A DNA stretch of 64,000 nt. Origin: Pseudomonas graminis. Its GTDB lineage: Bacteria; Pseudomonadota; Gammaproteobacteria; Pseudomonadales; Pseudomonadaceae. The notes beneath the pieces are model-generated. The model saw nothing but the letters and a program-made list of their open reading frames with translations. It had not been told where the DNA came from and searched no databases. Shown here one piece after another: positions 9,292-17,383 of this stretch. A program made the position numbers and the translations under genes. Numbering within the stretch: position 1 is the stretch's first letter; each line of letters starts with the position of its first letter. The stretch covers positions 27,493 to 91,492 of the forward strand of contig NZ_SOCR01000018.1 in NCBI RefSeq assembly GCF_004364335.1, given 5' to 3'.

Positions 9292-9600
9292 ATGAATTCG
9301 ATACATGACCTCGGCGGCATGCATGGGCTCGGCCCGGTGCTGCAAGACCCGAACGAAGTACTGTTTCGCCACGACTGGGAGCGGCGTATTTTCGGTTTGT
9401 TCTTTGCGGCCTTCGGTGGCGGCCATTTCAACATCGACGAATTTCGCCATGCTGTCGAACGCATGGAGCCCGTGCACTACCTGACGTCCAGCTACTACGA
9501 GCATTGGGTGCACGGTATAGAAAGCCTGCTGATCGCCAAAGGCGTGATCGGCCAGGACGAACTGGCAGCCAGAATGCTCAGCCTCAAAGGAGCCGCGTGA
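9292..9600 (+). CDS. nthB1: Nitrile hydratase beta subunit, N-terminal half (separate gene)
   Basis: The 102-residue protein matches only the helical N-terminal domain of nitrile hydratase beta (MNSIHDLGGMHG, FRHAVERMEPVHYL, YYEHWVHGIESLL). Normal beta subunits are about 220 residues. Its TGA overlaps the ATG of the next gene (TGATG), which encodes the missing C-terminal barrel. Thiocyanate hydrolase and toyocamycin nitrile hydratase are known three-subunit relatives with beta divided the same way, and the order alpha-betaN-betaC here matches ToyJKL. A one-base frameshift in a fused gene is the alternative. The symbol is a label for this annotation. Confidence 0.88.
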   Translation: MNSIHDLGGMHGLGPVLQDPNEVLFRHDWERRIFGLFFAAFGGGHFNIDEFRHAVERMEPVHYLTSSYYEHWVHGIESLLIAKGVIGQDELAARMLSLKGAA

Positions 9601-9959
9601 TGCCTGTACTGACCGAAGAATTCGTACCCATACTGGTCAAGACCGGCGCTTCGGCGCGGGTCGACGTGGCGCGCACCGCACGCTTTCGCGTTGGCGACTG
9701 GGTACGCGTGAAAAATATCAACCCCACCACTCACACGCGCATGCCCCGTTATGTGCGCGGCAAGCTGGGCTGCATAAAGCGCGACCACGGCGTGTTCATC
9801 ACCCCCGATGCGGTCGCACACGGCCTGGGGGAGCACCCTCAGCACCTGTACAGCGTCAGCTTCAGTGCCACCGAGCTATGGGGTGATGTCGCACTCGCCC
9901 AGGACAGCCTGCGCATTGATCTTTGGGATGACTATATGGAGCTCGCCGAGCATGAATGA
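9600..9959 (+). CDS. nthB2: Nitrile hydratase beta subunit, C-terminal half (separate gene)
   Basis: The 119-residue protein matches the SH3-like barrel half of beta (FRVGDWVRVKNINP, HTRMPRYVRGKLG, GEHPQHLYSVSF, IDLWDDY). Its first residues MPVLTEEFV align with the interdomain linker of fused beta subunits. Translation is probably coupled to the upstream half through the TGATG overlap, and its own stop overlaps the activator start (ATGAATGA). All functional blocks of the domain are present, including arginines that contact the alpha metal site in this family, so the protein looks functional. Confidence 0.88.
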   Translation: MPVLTEEFVPILVKTGASARVDVARTARFRVGDWVRVKNINPTTHTRMPRYVRGKLGCIKRDHGVFITPDAVAHGLGEHPQHLYSVSFSATELWGDVALAQDSLRIDLWDDYMELAEHE

Positions 9960-10404
9960 TATCGACGCTATGACAGCTGCACGGGTTCCCTTGGACGAGG
10001 AAGGCCCGGTGTTCGATGCGCCTTGGCAAGCCAACGTGTTCGCGCTCACCGTACAGCTGTTCAAGAGCGGTGCCTTTGACTGGTCGCAGTGGGTCCAGGT
10101 GATCGGCGAAGAGATAAAGGCCGCGCCCGCACGCCCCGGTGAGCGGGTCAACGACGCCTACTACCGGCAATGGACGAGCGCCTTCGAAAGGCTGATCGCG
10201 CAGCTCGGCATCGCCGACGGGCCGACCCTCTCGCGACGCGCCGAACAATGGCGTCAGGCCTATCTGCATACTCCCCATGGCGTCGCCGTGGCGCTGGGCA
10301 ATGCCGATTGCCCACCCGCCCATGGGCACCCGCGCCGCCATGGGGCGGTCGCGATCAGCCCGGCCACTACCCGCGACATCGCCCAGGCGATCGATCCTGT
10401 CTGA
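9952..10404 (+). CDS. Nitrile hydratase activator (P14K-type)
   Basis: The 150-residue protein is related to the N-terminal domain of nitrile hydratase beta (DEEGPVFDAPWQANVFALTV; YYRQWTSAFERLI), as expected of the P14K/NhlE-type activators that carry alpha during cobalt insertion and self-subunit swapping. A short C-terminal tail with Cys and His (NADCPPAHGHPRRHG) could help metal handling. The start codon lies inside the end of the preceding gene, indicating coupled translation. Confidence 0.85.
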   Translation: MNDIDAMTAARVPLDEEGPVFDAPWQANVFALTVQLFKSGAFDWSQWVQVIGEEIKAAPARPGERVNDAYYRQWTSAFERLIAQLGIADGPTLSRRAEQWRQAYLHTPHGVAVALGNADCPPAHGHPRRHGAVAISPATTRDIAQAIDPV

Positions 10405-10432
10405 CGTAGGCGTTTTTTGCTGGAGGTATTGC

Positions 10433-11719
10433 ATGGTTTTATTCAAAGGGTTGGCAGTACGGCGAGTACTCCAGCAATTGACGGATCGTTTCGAAACCAC
10501 CCACGCGGTCGGCGAGCCACTGACCGCTGACGATCCGTTACTGCAAAAAGTATTGTCGGGTTTCGAGGGCTTACGCACCGAACGAGACGATCTCGAAGCG
10601 CGGCTAGCGGCTGTCGAGAAAATCATCGCTCATGAGATCGCCGCGCGTGAGTTCGCCCAAGAGGCGTTGTCGCTACAAAATCAGCGTTGGAATCGCTTCA
10701 CTCAAAACCCCGGGGAGGCATTTTGGGAGCTGCGTATCGACGCCTCCACGCTTTCTTCACACAGTGAGATCTGGTGGTCCAACGCACTCGATGGGCAAGT
10801 GCTGCCATCGCGATTCGGGCATCTGCTGGAGGCGATTCATCCCGCTGATCGCGACGTCTTCCACAGGGCACTGGCCAGCCATCTCAACGACCGCAATGCG
10901 CGCGGGACGCTTTGCCACGAGTACCGTCTGGACATCGGTCAGGGCGAGTACCGCTGGACCCGGATGAGCGCGCGGCTGTGGCGCGGCGATCACGACCAAT
11001 CGCAAATGGCAGCAGGTACCTTGCACGATATTCATCAGCAACGAATGCAGGAACAGGAACTGACACTGGCCGCCACGCGCTTCGAGATTTCCCGTGAAAT
11101 GCTCCATGACGGGTTATGGGATATCGAGGTCATCGCGGGCGATCCAGCCAATCCGAAAAATGCTATCTGGTGGTCTTCGCAAATGCGTCGCTTGCTGGGG
11201 CATACCACCCTCGAGGAATTTCCCAACACGCTGGAGGCCTGGTCGTCGCGCCTGCATCCCGAAGACAGCCAGTTCGCTATTAATGCCTTCGTCGCCCACG
11301 TCAACGATCACAGCGGCCAGACGCCTTTCGATGTAGCTTATCGCTTGCGCCACAAGACGGGCGAGTACCGCTGGTTTCGTGGCCGTGGTCAGACCAGGCG
11401 CGCCGCCGATGGCTCGCCCCTGCGCGTGGTCGGCGCGATCACCGACATTCATGCCAGCCACGAAGAGCGTCAGTTGCGCGAGGCCCAGGCGCTCCAACAC
11501 ACCGCCATGCAGGAGAACCTCATCCAACTGACCCATATCGTCACCACCATCCAGGGCATCGCCAACCAGACCAACCTGCTCGCCCTCAACGCGGCGATAG
11601 AAGCCGCCCGAGCGGGTGAGGCCGGTCGGGGCTTTGCAGTGGTCGCGGATGAAGTACGCAAACTGGCCACTCGCACCACCGAGGCCACTCAACAGGCCGC
11701 TAATATGATTGCTCGTTGA
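10433..11719 (+). CDS. Soluble chemoreceptor with two PAS domains
   Basis: The 428-residue cytoplasmic protein has a coiled N-terminus (about 1-85), two PAS_3-type domains with GEYRW motifs (about 95-200 and 222-342) and a shortened methyl-accepting signalling tip (NQTNLLALNAAIEAARAG, about 379-396) ending at 428. No transmembrane segment is present. The layout resembles BdlA of P. aeruginosa (PAS-PAS-MCP, about 417 residues). It starts 28 bases after the hydratase activator with a TGGAGG ribosome binding site, so it is probably co-transcribed with the aldoxime/nitrile genes. It may sense a pathway metabolite or redox state; this is inference. ATG 10433 was preferred to an upstream in-frame codon overlapping the activator gene. 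Confidence 0.88.
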   Translation: MVLFKGLAVRRVLQQLTDRFETTHAVGEPLTADDPLLQKVLSGFEGLRTERDDLEARLAAVEKIIAHEIAAREFAQEALSLQNQRWNRFTQNPGEAFWELRIDASTLSSHSEIWWSNALDGQVLPSRFGHLLEAIHPADRDVFHRALASHLNDRNARGTLCHEYRLDIGQGEYRWTRMSARLWRGDHDQSQMAAGTLHDIHQQRMQEQELTLAATRFEISREMLHDGLWDIEVIAGDPANPKNAIWWSSQMRRLLGHTTLEEFPNTLEAWSSRLHPEDSQFAINAFVAHVNDHSGQTPFDVAYRLRHKTGEYRWFRGRGQTRRAADGSPLRVVGAITDIHASHEERQLREAQALQHTAMQENLIQLTHIVTTIQGIANQTNLLALNAAIEAARAGEAGRGFAVVADEVRKLATRTTEATQQAANMIAR

Positions 11720-11737
11720 GTGCCAGGGTGGGCGGTA

Positions 11738-12793
11738 TCAGCCAATCCCACGCCCCGCCGATTCACGCCACTCGCTGGGCGAGTAGCCATGGGTTTCGCG
11801 AAAAGCACGGCCGAAATGGGAGAGGTCGTTGAATCCCCAGGCGAAGGCGATATCCGAGATTCTTCGGGCCGCCTGGCTTGGGCTCACAAGGTCCATCGCA
11901 CAGCGCTCCAGGCGTCGACGCAGCACATAGCGCATCAGCGACAGCCCTTCCGCTTCGAACAACCGGTTGACGTAGCGGCTGGAAAGCCCCAGCGCGCAGG
12001 TCACCTGACTGACACCCAGTGTCGGGTCGCGAAGGTGATCGTTGACGAACATCTTCACCCGCATCAGGGTCAGGGTCTTGCATTTGGAGTGCTCGGCGTC
12101 CAACGGGTGAAGGTCGCCCATGGCCAGGGTGATGATGTTGGTCGCGGCCTCCGACAAGCTACTCATCTCCGCCGCCGTGAACTGCCCGATCTGCCCGGCG
12201 ATGCTCTGCAAAAACATGCGCATGACCCGACCGGTCGGGGTGTCAGTCGAGACCCGCGTAGCGATCCGCCGCTCCATGTTCATGACGCGTTGATCCAGGC
12301 TCGCGCGCGGCACGCTGACGATGATCTGCCGCCAATCTTCGGTGAAGCTCAACTGATGCGGACGCGTGGCATCGTACACGGCAAAATCGCCGGGCCCGAT
12401 AATAGTCCGGTTGCCATCCTGTTCCAGCGACTCCGTGCCTTGGAGCATCAGTACCGCAAAGTACTTGTCCTCGTCATGACTGCGCGGTTGCAGATGGCGT
12501 CGGTTGACCGCCTGAGCAGCGGCGCTGACGTCGCTGATCCGCAACAGGTCGCACTTCTGCGATTTTACCTTTCCAAAAAAATCGGGGTTGCCGACAGCGC
12601 CGATTTCAACATCGGCGAACAAACGCAGAATTATTTCGCGCCAGAAATCAACGCAGTCGCCCGCTCCATGGCTAGGGGTGGCGACATCTATGCTTTCGCT
12701 GGTCCAGTCGTGATTCGAGAGTTTCGCGCGCGGGTCCTTTGTAGCGCTACGCGGAGAGCGGTGCTTGGGCCCGCCGTACAGGTACATAACCAT
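11738..12793 (-). CDS. AraC-family transcriptional regulator
   Basis: The 351-residue protein has an AraC_binding_2-type N-terminal sensor domain (about 35-215) and a C-terminal pair of helix-turn-helix motifs ending GFNDLSHFGRAF...HGYSPSEWR. It is convergent with the aldoxime/nitrile operon. OxdR/NhR-type AraC regulators accompany the same gene set in other pseudomonads, so it is the likely aldoxime- or nitrile-responsive activator. The effector is unknown. The ATG has GGGGG about seven bases upstream. Confidence 0.88.
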   Translation of the reverse strand: MVMYLYGGPKHRSPRSATKDPRAKLSNHDWTSESIDVATPSHGAGDCVDFWREIILRLFADVEIGAVGNPDFFGKVKSQKCDLLRISDVSAAAQAVNRRHLQPRSHDEDKYFAVLMLQGTESLEQDGNRTIIGPGDFAVYDATRPHQLSFTEDWRQIIVSVPRASLDQRVMNMERRIATRVSTDTPTGRVMRMFLQSIAGQIGQFTAAEMSSLSEAATNIITLAMGDLHPLDAEHSKCKTLTLMRVKMFVNDHLRDPTLGVSQVTCALGLSSRYVNRLFEAEGLSLMRYVLRRRLERCAMDLVSPSQAARRISDIAFAWGFNDLSHFGRAFRETHGYSPSEWRESAGRGIG

Positions 12794-12941
12794 TCACATC
12801 CCCCCATCAGGAAATGTCTTTTCAGGATGAACAAAAGCTTCACAACGCCAAAACGACGAACAGTCGAATTTGACCTTATGAAAGCCACATCCAGGCAGGC
12901 CGATCACAAACTATAACTGCCGTCGGCAAGACCAACGATCG

Positions 12942-12960
12942 AGGCGCCCGTCTGGGCGCT
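12942..12960. terminator. Hairpin downstream/upstream of the AraC gene (weak)
   Basis: AGGCGCCC-GTCT-GGGCGCT forms a stable stem without a T-tract. It lies in the 12794-13103 gap between the AraC gene and the integrase relic; no gene is supported in that gap. Confidence 0.25.
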
Positions 12961-13103
12961 TAGCACTCTGGTTTGGCGCTTTATCTGTGTATTTTTACCG
13001 TGAATATCCGCTGTCTTCCACTCGCGCAGATCAAAGGGCCGTTTCAGCAGAGTTTTAATTCCTGCTGAGTCATGTCGTGCCACATATAGCTGCACCAAAG
13101 CCC

Positions 13104-13179
13104 ATGCGCCCCCCAACCCTGCGACCTCGATGCCTGCCTGCTTAGCATAGGCCGCTACGCCGGTATAAATGCGCTTGTG
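13104..13179 (-). pseudogene. Tyrosine recombinase fragment
   Basis: The reverse strand reads IYTGVAAYAKQAGIEVAGLG, nearly the same as IYAVVTAYAKKAGIEVAGLG in the integrase at 38605. Only this stretch, just before the HxxR motif, is recognisable. It is a remnant of a second integrase of the same subfamily. Confidence 0.6.
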
Positions 13180-13249
13180 AGCGTAGTCCGACCCCGAAGC
13201 GGCGCGAACAGCGGCATCTTGGATTCTTCACGGTGATGCCCTGAGCGAT

Positions 13250-13459
13250 CTAGGGTTTGTCCGAAAAGTCAGCCCGCAAGCATCTTTCGATGCAGGCCAG
13301 TGTGACCATGGCTTTAAAGCTGCTGGCCAGTTTGTCGTAACGCGTACAGATCCGACGTTTTTCCTTAAGCCAGCTGAACACCCGCTCAATAACGTTGCGT
13401 TTTTTGTACTGAGGCCTGTCAAACAGTCGAGGCAGGCCGGGTCGAGGCTTGCGATGCAT
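13250..13459 (-). pseudogene. IS5-family transposase C-terminal fragment
   Basis: About 69 residues (RPQYKKRNVIERVFSWLKE, KLASSFKAMVTLACIERCLR) match the end of IS5-group DDE transposases, including the glutamate of the catalytic triad in the 'R-x3-ERxF' helix. The N-terminal two thirds are absent. TAGGGTTTGTCCGAAAAGTC at the 3' side may be a degenerate IS terminus. Confidence 0.8.
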
Positions 13460-13479
13460 CTTGCGCAGCGGAATCGAGC

Positions 13480-13656
13480 ATGAGCAAACGCAGAGCGTTT
13501 AGTGCTTTTGTCCAGGTGCAGGACGATGACGGGGAAACCCCGTATTTGGTGAAGCTGATCCCAACAGAGGACGGCGCGGAACCGGACGACTGCATGTACG
13601 AATGCGGTGATCCTGACTGCCGTGAATGGCGGATTGCGGAAGTCCTCGATGACTAG
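13480..13656 (+). CDS. Small conserved-type hypothetical protein (58 aa)
   Basis: An ATG at 13480 opens a 58-codon frame (MSKRRAFSAFVQVQDDDGE..., DDCMYECGDPDCREWRIAEV) ending at TAG 13656. The protein is acidic and has three cysteines in a CxxxCxxxxC pattern that could bind a metal. The composition is protein-like and unrelated to the IS fragment next to it. I do not recognise a function. GGAATCGAGC upstream is only a weak ribosome binding site. Confidence 0.6.
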   Translation: MSKRRAFSAFVQVQDDDGETPYLVKLIPTEDGAEPDDCMYECGDPDCREWRIAEVLDD

Positions 13657-13832
13657 GCTCAGCCGACCGGGGAACGAATCTATCACGTCACTGAATGCAA
13701 CATGAGTGACCCGGCCAGTAAAGGGAAAACACGCAGGACCGCTCATGCTGGGCCGAGGTCGTAGAGGCATAGCGATTTTCGTCGCGAAAGCCTACCCCAG
13801 CTCCAGGAATGGACTCTAAGGATGTAGAAATC

Positions 13833-14486
13833 TCACTCGTGACTTACTTCCAACCGGGTGTAGGTCACCTTGCCACCTTCAGTGGCATAGCCCACGTTAT
13901 CCAAGGTATACACGCCAGCCTTAAAATAAAACGCATAATTGTGCCAGGCCGGTGCCAGTTGGATCTGCGGGCCGGCATTATTAATCAGAACCGTCAGCTT
14001 ACCTTGCTTGTTCATTTGAATGGCGTACGCGAAAACTTTGTTGAGCGGCACGTCGGTCACCGTGTAGGCCACGGGACTTTTAACGTCTGTGGGATTAATG
14101 CGGTATTCCAAGTCAATATTGCCAATGCCATTTGCATAGCGGTACACCACCTTTAGCAAGGGCGTGGTGGCGTTCTTGGCATGGATCTGCGCGACCACCA
14201 CGCGTCCGGTAGAAGGTACTTGGTTGACCGAGAGAGTGCCCTTGAGGGTATTAAGGCCACTGTTGTACAACCAATTGCGGGCTTTGCCATCCGTCGAGGT
14301 TTCCCGCAGTTCGGAACGTGGAAATTCGCTGTTGCCCGTATGCGAACCGTTAACCGGAGCCCAGAACACAACTTTGTCACCGGTGTTGGTGAAGTAAGAG
14401 GTTTGCAGCTTTGGCAGCGCGGCTGCGGTGGTCAAAGGCGGCGTTTCAACGGGAAGTGTGAGGTTCCAAATGGTAAGGTCGATCAT
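13833..14486 (-). CDS. Alginate lyase, polysaccharide lyase family 7
   Basis: The 217-residue single-domain protein has the PL7 blocks in order: RSELRE (catalytic Arg and substrate contacts), VVAQIHAK (QIH, catalytic His) and YAFYFKAGVYT (catalytic Tyr/Lys strand). It should cleave alginate by beta-elimination. The sequence begins MIDLTIWNLTLPVE with no signal peptide, as in several Pseudomonas PL7 proteins that are either cytoplasmic or exported unconventionally. It stands alone, 9-13 kb from two R-module proteins that may bind the same polymer. Confidence 0.9.
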   Translation of the reverse strand: MIDLTIWNLTLPVETPPLTTAAALPKLQTSYFTNTGDKVVFWAPVNGSHTGNSEFPRSELRETSTDGKARNWLYNSGLNTLKGTLSVNQVPSTGRVVVAQIHAKNATTPLLKVVYRYANGIGNIDLEYRINPTDVKSPVAYTVTDVPLNKVFAYAIQMNKQGKLTVLINNAGPQIQLAPAWHNYAFYFKAGVYTLDNVGYATEGGKVTYTRLEVSHE

Positions 14487-15161
14487 GCCACTTAAGCTCG
14501 GGTGGGCTGGTCCCTCGCCCGGGAGGTTCAGCCTGTTAGTCGTAGCATTATTTTGCCATCCCTGACGCTACGTACGGGTTAATGGCCAGTTCCTGCATGC
14601 CTTGATGGCATTCTGACCTGCGCTGAAAGATTTATAATGGGCTTCAATGAAGCTGTTGACCCACGACGGCCAAACGTGCAGCAAGGTAAGGTCGGTACTG
14701 GTTCAACGTCAGAACGACTCCAAGGCCAAATTGCTGCCGCGATCTACACGAACTGCGCCTAGCTGGATGACCGCCAGTTGGATGAGATTATCGAATGAGT
14801 CCGTCTCTACAAGAAGTGATCCGGGAAAAATGAACGGGGGTGTCCGATGAGCAGGGACAACCGGCAATCCCGTTGCTAACTCCACGCTGCAAGCCCTGAA
14901 AGGTGACCACTGACCCTGCCACGGTAGCCGTGTTGGGCTCGTCGGTTCGGCCATTGACGTGATGCAGGCGAACATCGCTGAAGGGGACCAGCTCAGCCTT
15001 GATCCCAGGAAAAGGAATTTGTACCGGCGGTCTGACTCTATATATCTATTAAATTGCGGAGGTGAGACGTTGTATGAATGTGCGTCATGCTTGCGTGATG
15101 GACGATGCCGCACAAGCATTTTGATTTCATGCTTTCTTGAAATCGTTCGGAGCAAGGACGC
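14487..15161. other. Gene-free stretch with decayed coding traces
   Basis: The forward frame from about 14640 reads peptide-like segments (RLQGQIAAAIYTNCA, LDDRQLDEIIE, VRLYKK) separated by stops, and 14930-15020 reads IDVMQANIAEGDQLSLDP. They look like a dead small gene and cannot be assigned to a family. The final 150 bases are AT-rich and probably hold the promoter of the GGDEF-EAL gene. Confidence 0.35.
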
Positions 15162-17264
15162 ATGGCCATTCCAATATTTATCCTTTGTGGGGCTCGTGAA
15201 AAAGCTGCATTCATTGAGCAGTTTACTGCTACCAACGAAGACTGGTTGATAAAGTTTTTCGAGAATGCGGCATCAGTGGTGCGTTCTTTAAGAGAACAAT
15301 CGGCCGAACTCATTATCGTCAGCATGGCCCGCGGACGGTTCAGGGAAATGGCGAGATTCGTTGAATTTTATGATGCGGTGTCGTCGATACCTATATTGAT
15401 GAGCGGAACAGAGTTGCAGCGCCGCGCCGCTGAGACATTCATCACCTGTGGTGCGCAAGGTTTCAGCTTAACTTATCCAAAGGATAGAGGTGTCGGTGTA
15501 CAGATCGTTCGTGATCTGATCTTGCGCTTTCGCCTGCATAGGGCAGTGGAGAACCGTGGGGTGCGAGCCGAAGTCACGCTCAATGCCATCAGTGATGGAG
15601 TGATTGGCGCCGATACCGACGGCAATGTTGACTTCATCAATCCTGCGGCCGAAATGCTGACAGGCTGGTCCAGCGCCGAAGCCAAGGGACAATCGATTAG
15701 AAAGGTCATGTCCATCGATGTTGATCATTCCCTTGGGGATGAGCCACATCCTGTGCAACTAGCCTTGCAGAAGCGTTCTGCAGCGGGCTTAAGCGCAGGT
15801 GCCGTGTTGGTCAAACGCGACGGCAGCCGGGTGGATATAGAAGACTCAGTTGCCCCGATCATCGATCATCGCGGTAATCTGACAGGGGCTGTGGTGGTGT
15901 TTCACGATGTCTCGGAAGAGCGTGCCATGAAAGTGAAAACGACCTACCTGGCCGAGCACGACTACCTCACTCAGTTGCCCAATAGGGTATTGTTCCAGGA
16001 TCGATTAGAACAAGCTGTACGCGCTGCGCGACGTGATAACCAGCGCTTGGCAGTGATGTTCATAGATTTGGATAATTTCAAATATATCAACGATTCCCTG
16101 GGGCACACAGTAGGCGACCAGCTTTTGTTCGCAGTGGCCGCCGCCCTGACCCGAAGCGTGCGCGCCTCGGACACTGTAAGCCGTCAGGGGGGTGATGAGT
16201 TCGTGGTGCTGCTGCCGGCGTTGCAGGCAGACGATAACGTCGAAGTGATTGCCAAGAAGATCTTGGAAGGAATCAATGCGGGACATCGAATAAATGAAAG
16301 CACGCTTCATATCTCTGCGAGTATCGGTATCAGTTTTTTCCCCTCTGATGCGTCCAGCGTCGAAGATCTGATCAAGCACGCAGACACCGCGCTCTACGAT
16401 GCCAAAGTGAAGGGCCGCAATCGCTATCAATTCTTCCGGCCAACCATGAATGCCAATGCTGTGGAACGTCAGGTCATCGAAGCGGATCTGCGTAGCGCCC
16501 TGCGCCTTGGTCAGTTCATTCTGTACTATCAGCCCAAAGTGGATCTGAGCAGTGGCCGAATTACAGGCGTCGAAGCATTGGTGCGCTGGTCTCATCCGCG
16601 CGAGGGCATGGTGGCCCCCTCGCGCTTTATCGGTATTGCCGAGGACAGCAGGTTGATCATCCCGATCGGCGATTGGGTCGTGCGAACGGCTTGCCAACAA
16701 ATAAAGCGATGGGACAAGCAAGGGCTGAAAAATGTCTGCGTAGCAGTCAACGTGTCGACCACCGAGTTATTGCATACCGGTTATGTCGACAATATCCTGG
16801 CGATCCTTGAGGAGACCGGGATCGCGCCCGGGGCCTTGCAACTCGAGCTGACTGAAAGCGTGCTGATGTCCGACCTGCCATTCAATCTGCAGGTTCTATC
16901 ACGTTTAAAGGCTGCAGGTCTGAGCCTGGCGCTGGACGATTTCGGCACCGGTTATTCCAGCTTGGCGTATCTCACTCAATTGCCTTTCGACGTATTGAAG
17001 ATCGACCAGTCCTTCATTCGGCATGTCAATTCACGTGCAAATAATTCTGCGGTGGTCGCTGCTATCCTTGCCATGGGTAAGAGCCTGCAGCACTGCGTAG
17101 TGGCTGAAGGCATCGAAGACTCCCTGGAGCTGGACTTTTTGCAGCGCAATGGTTGTCAGGAGGGGCAGGGCTACTTGTTTAGCCAACCGTTGAACGAACC
17201 GCAGGTGACTACTCTGCTGCTCGCAGGTAGCGTGATGATGCCGGCAATGCTTGACAGTCATTAA
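15162..17264 (+). CDS. PAS-GGDEF-EAL cyclic-di-GMP enzyme
   Basis: The 700-residue protein has an N-terminal receiver-like region (about 1-120) without a clear phospho-acceptor, a PAS domain (about 125-260), a GGDEF domain (about 265-430) and an EAL domain (about 440-690). GGDEF is intact (RQGGDEF) and is preceded by an inhibitory I-site RASD five residues upstream. EAL is intact (GVEALVRW) with DDFGTGYSS and AEGIE. It may make and degrade c-di-GMP; which activity dominates cannot be read. GGAGCAAGGA precedes the ATG. Its stop is 120 bases from the convergent GGDEF-EAL gene. Confidence 0.93.
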   Translation: MAIPIFILCGAREKAAFIEQFTATNEDWLIKFFENAASVVRSLREQSAELIIVSMARGRFREMARFVEFYDAVSSIPILMSGTELQRRAAETFITCGAQGFSLTYPKDRGVGVQIVRDLILRFRLHRAVENRGVRAEVTLNAISDGVIGADTDGNVDFINPAAEMLTGWSSAEAKGQSIRKVMSIDVDHSLGDEPHPVQLALQKRSAAGLSAGAVLVKRDGSRVDIEDSVAPIIDHRGNLTGAVVVFHDVSEERAMKVKTTYLAEHDYLTQLPNRVLFQDRLEQAVRAARRDNQRLAVMFIDLDNFKYINDSLGHTVGDQLLFAVAAALTRSVRASDTVSRQGGDEFVVLLPALQADDNVEVIAKKILEGINAGHRINESTLHISASIGISFFPSDASSVEDLIKHADTALYDAKVKGRNRYQFFRPTMNANAVERQVIEADLRSALRLGQFILYYQPKVDLSSGRITGVEALVRWSHPREGMVAPSRFIGIAEDSRLIIPIGDWVVRTACQQIKRWDKQGLKNVCVAVNVSTTELLHTGYVDNILAILEETGIAPGALQLELTESVLMSDLPFNLQVLSRLKAAGLSLALDDFGTGYSSLAYLTQLPFDVLKIDQSFIRHVNSRANNSAVVAAILAMGKSLQHCVVAEGIEDSLELDFLQRNGCQEGQGYLFSQPLNEPQVTTLLLAGSVMMPAMLDSH

Positions 17265-17383
17265 TCGGTTGCAGTCCGGCGTTAGCGTTGGGCACCGTCT
17301 ACTTCCAAGTAGCCACCGCAATGGAGTTCATTGACAGAGTGAACCTGTACGATTGCTCTCTCAGCCGAGGGGGAGGGTGGCCG

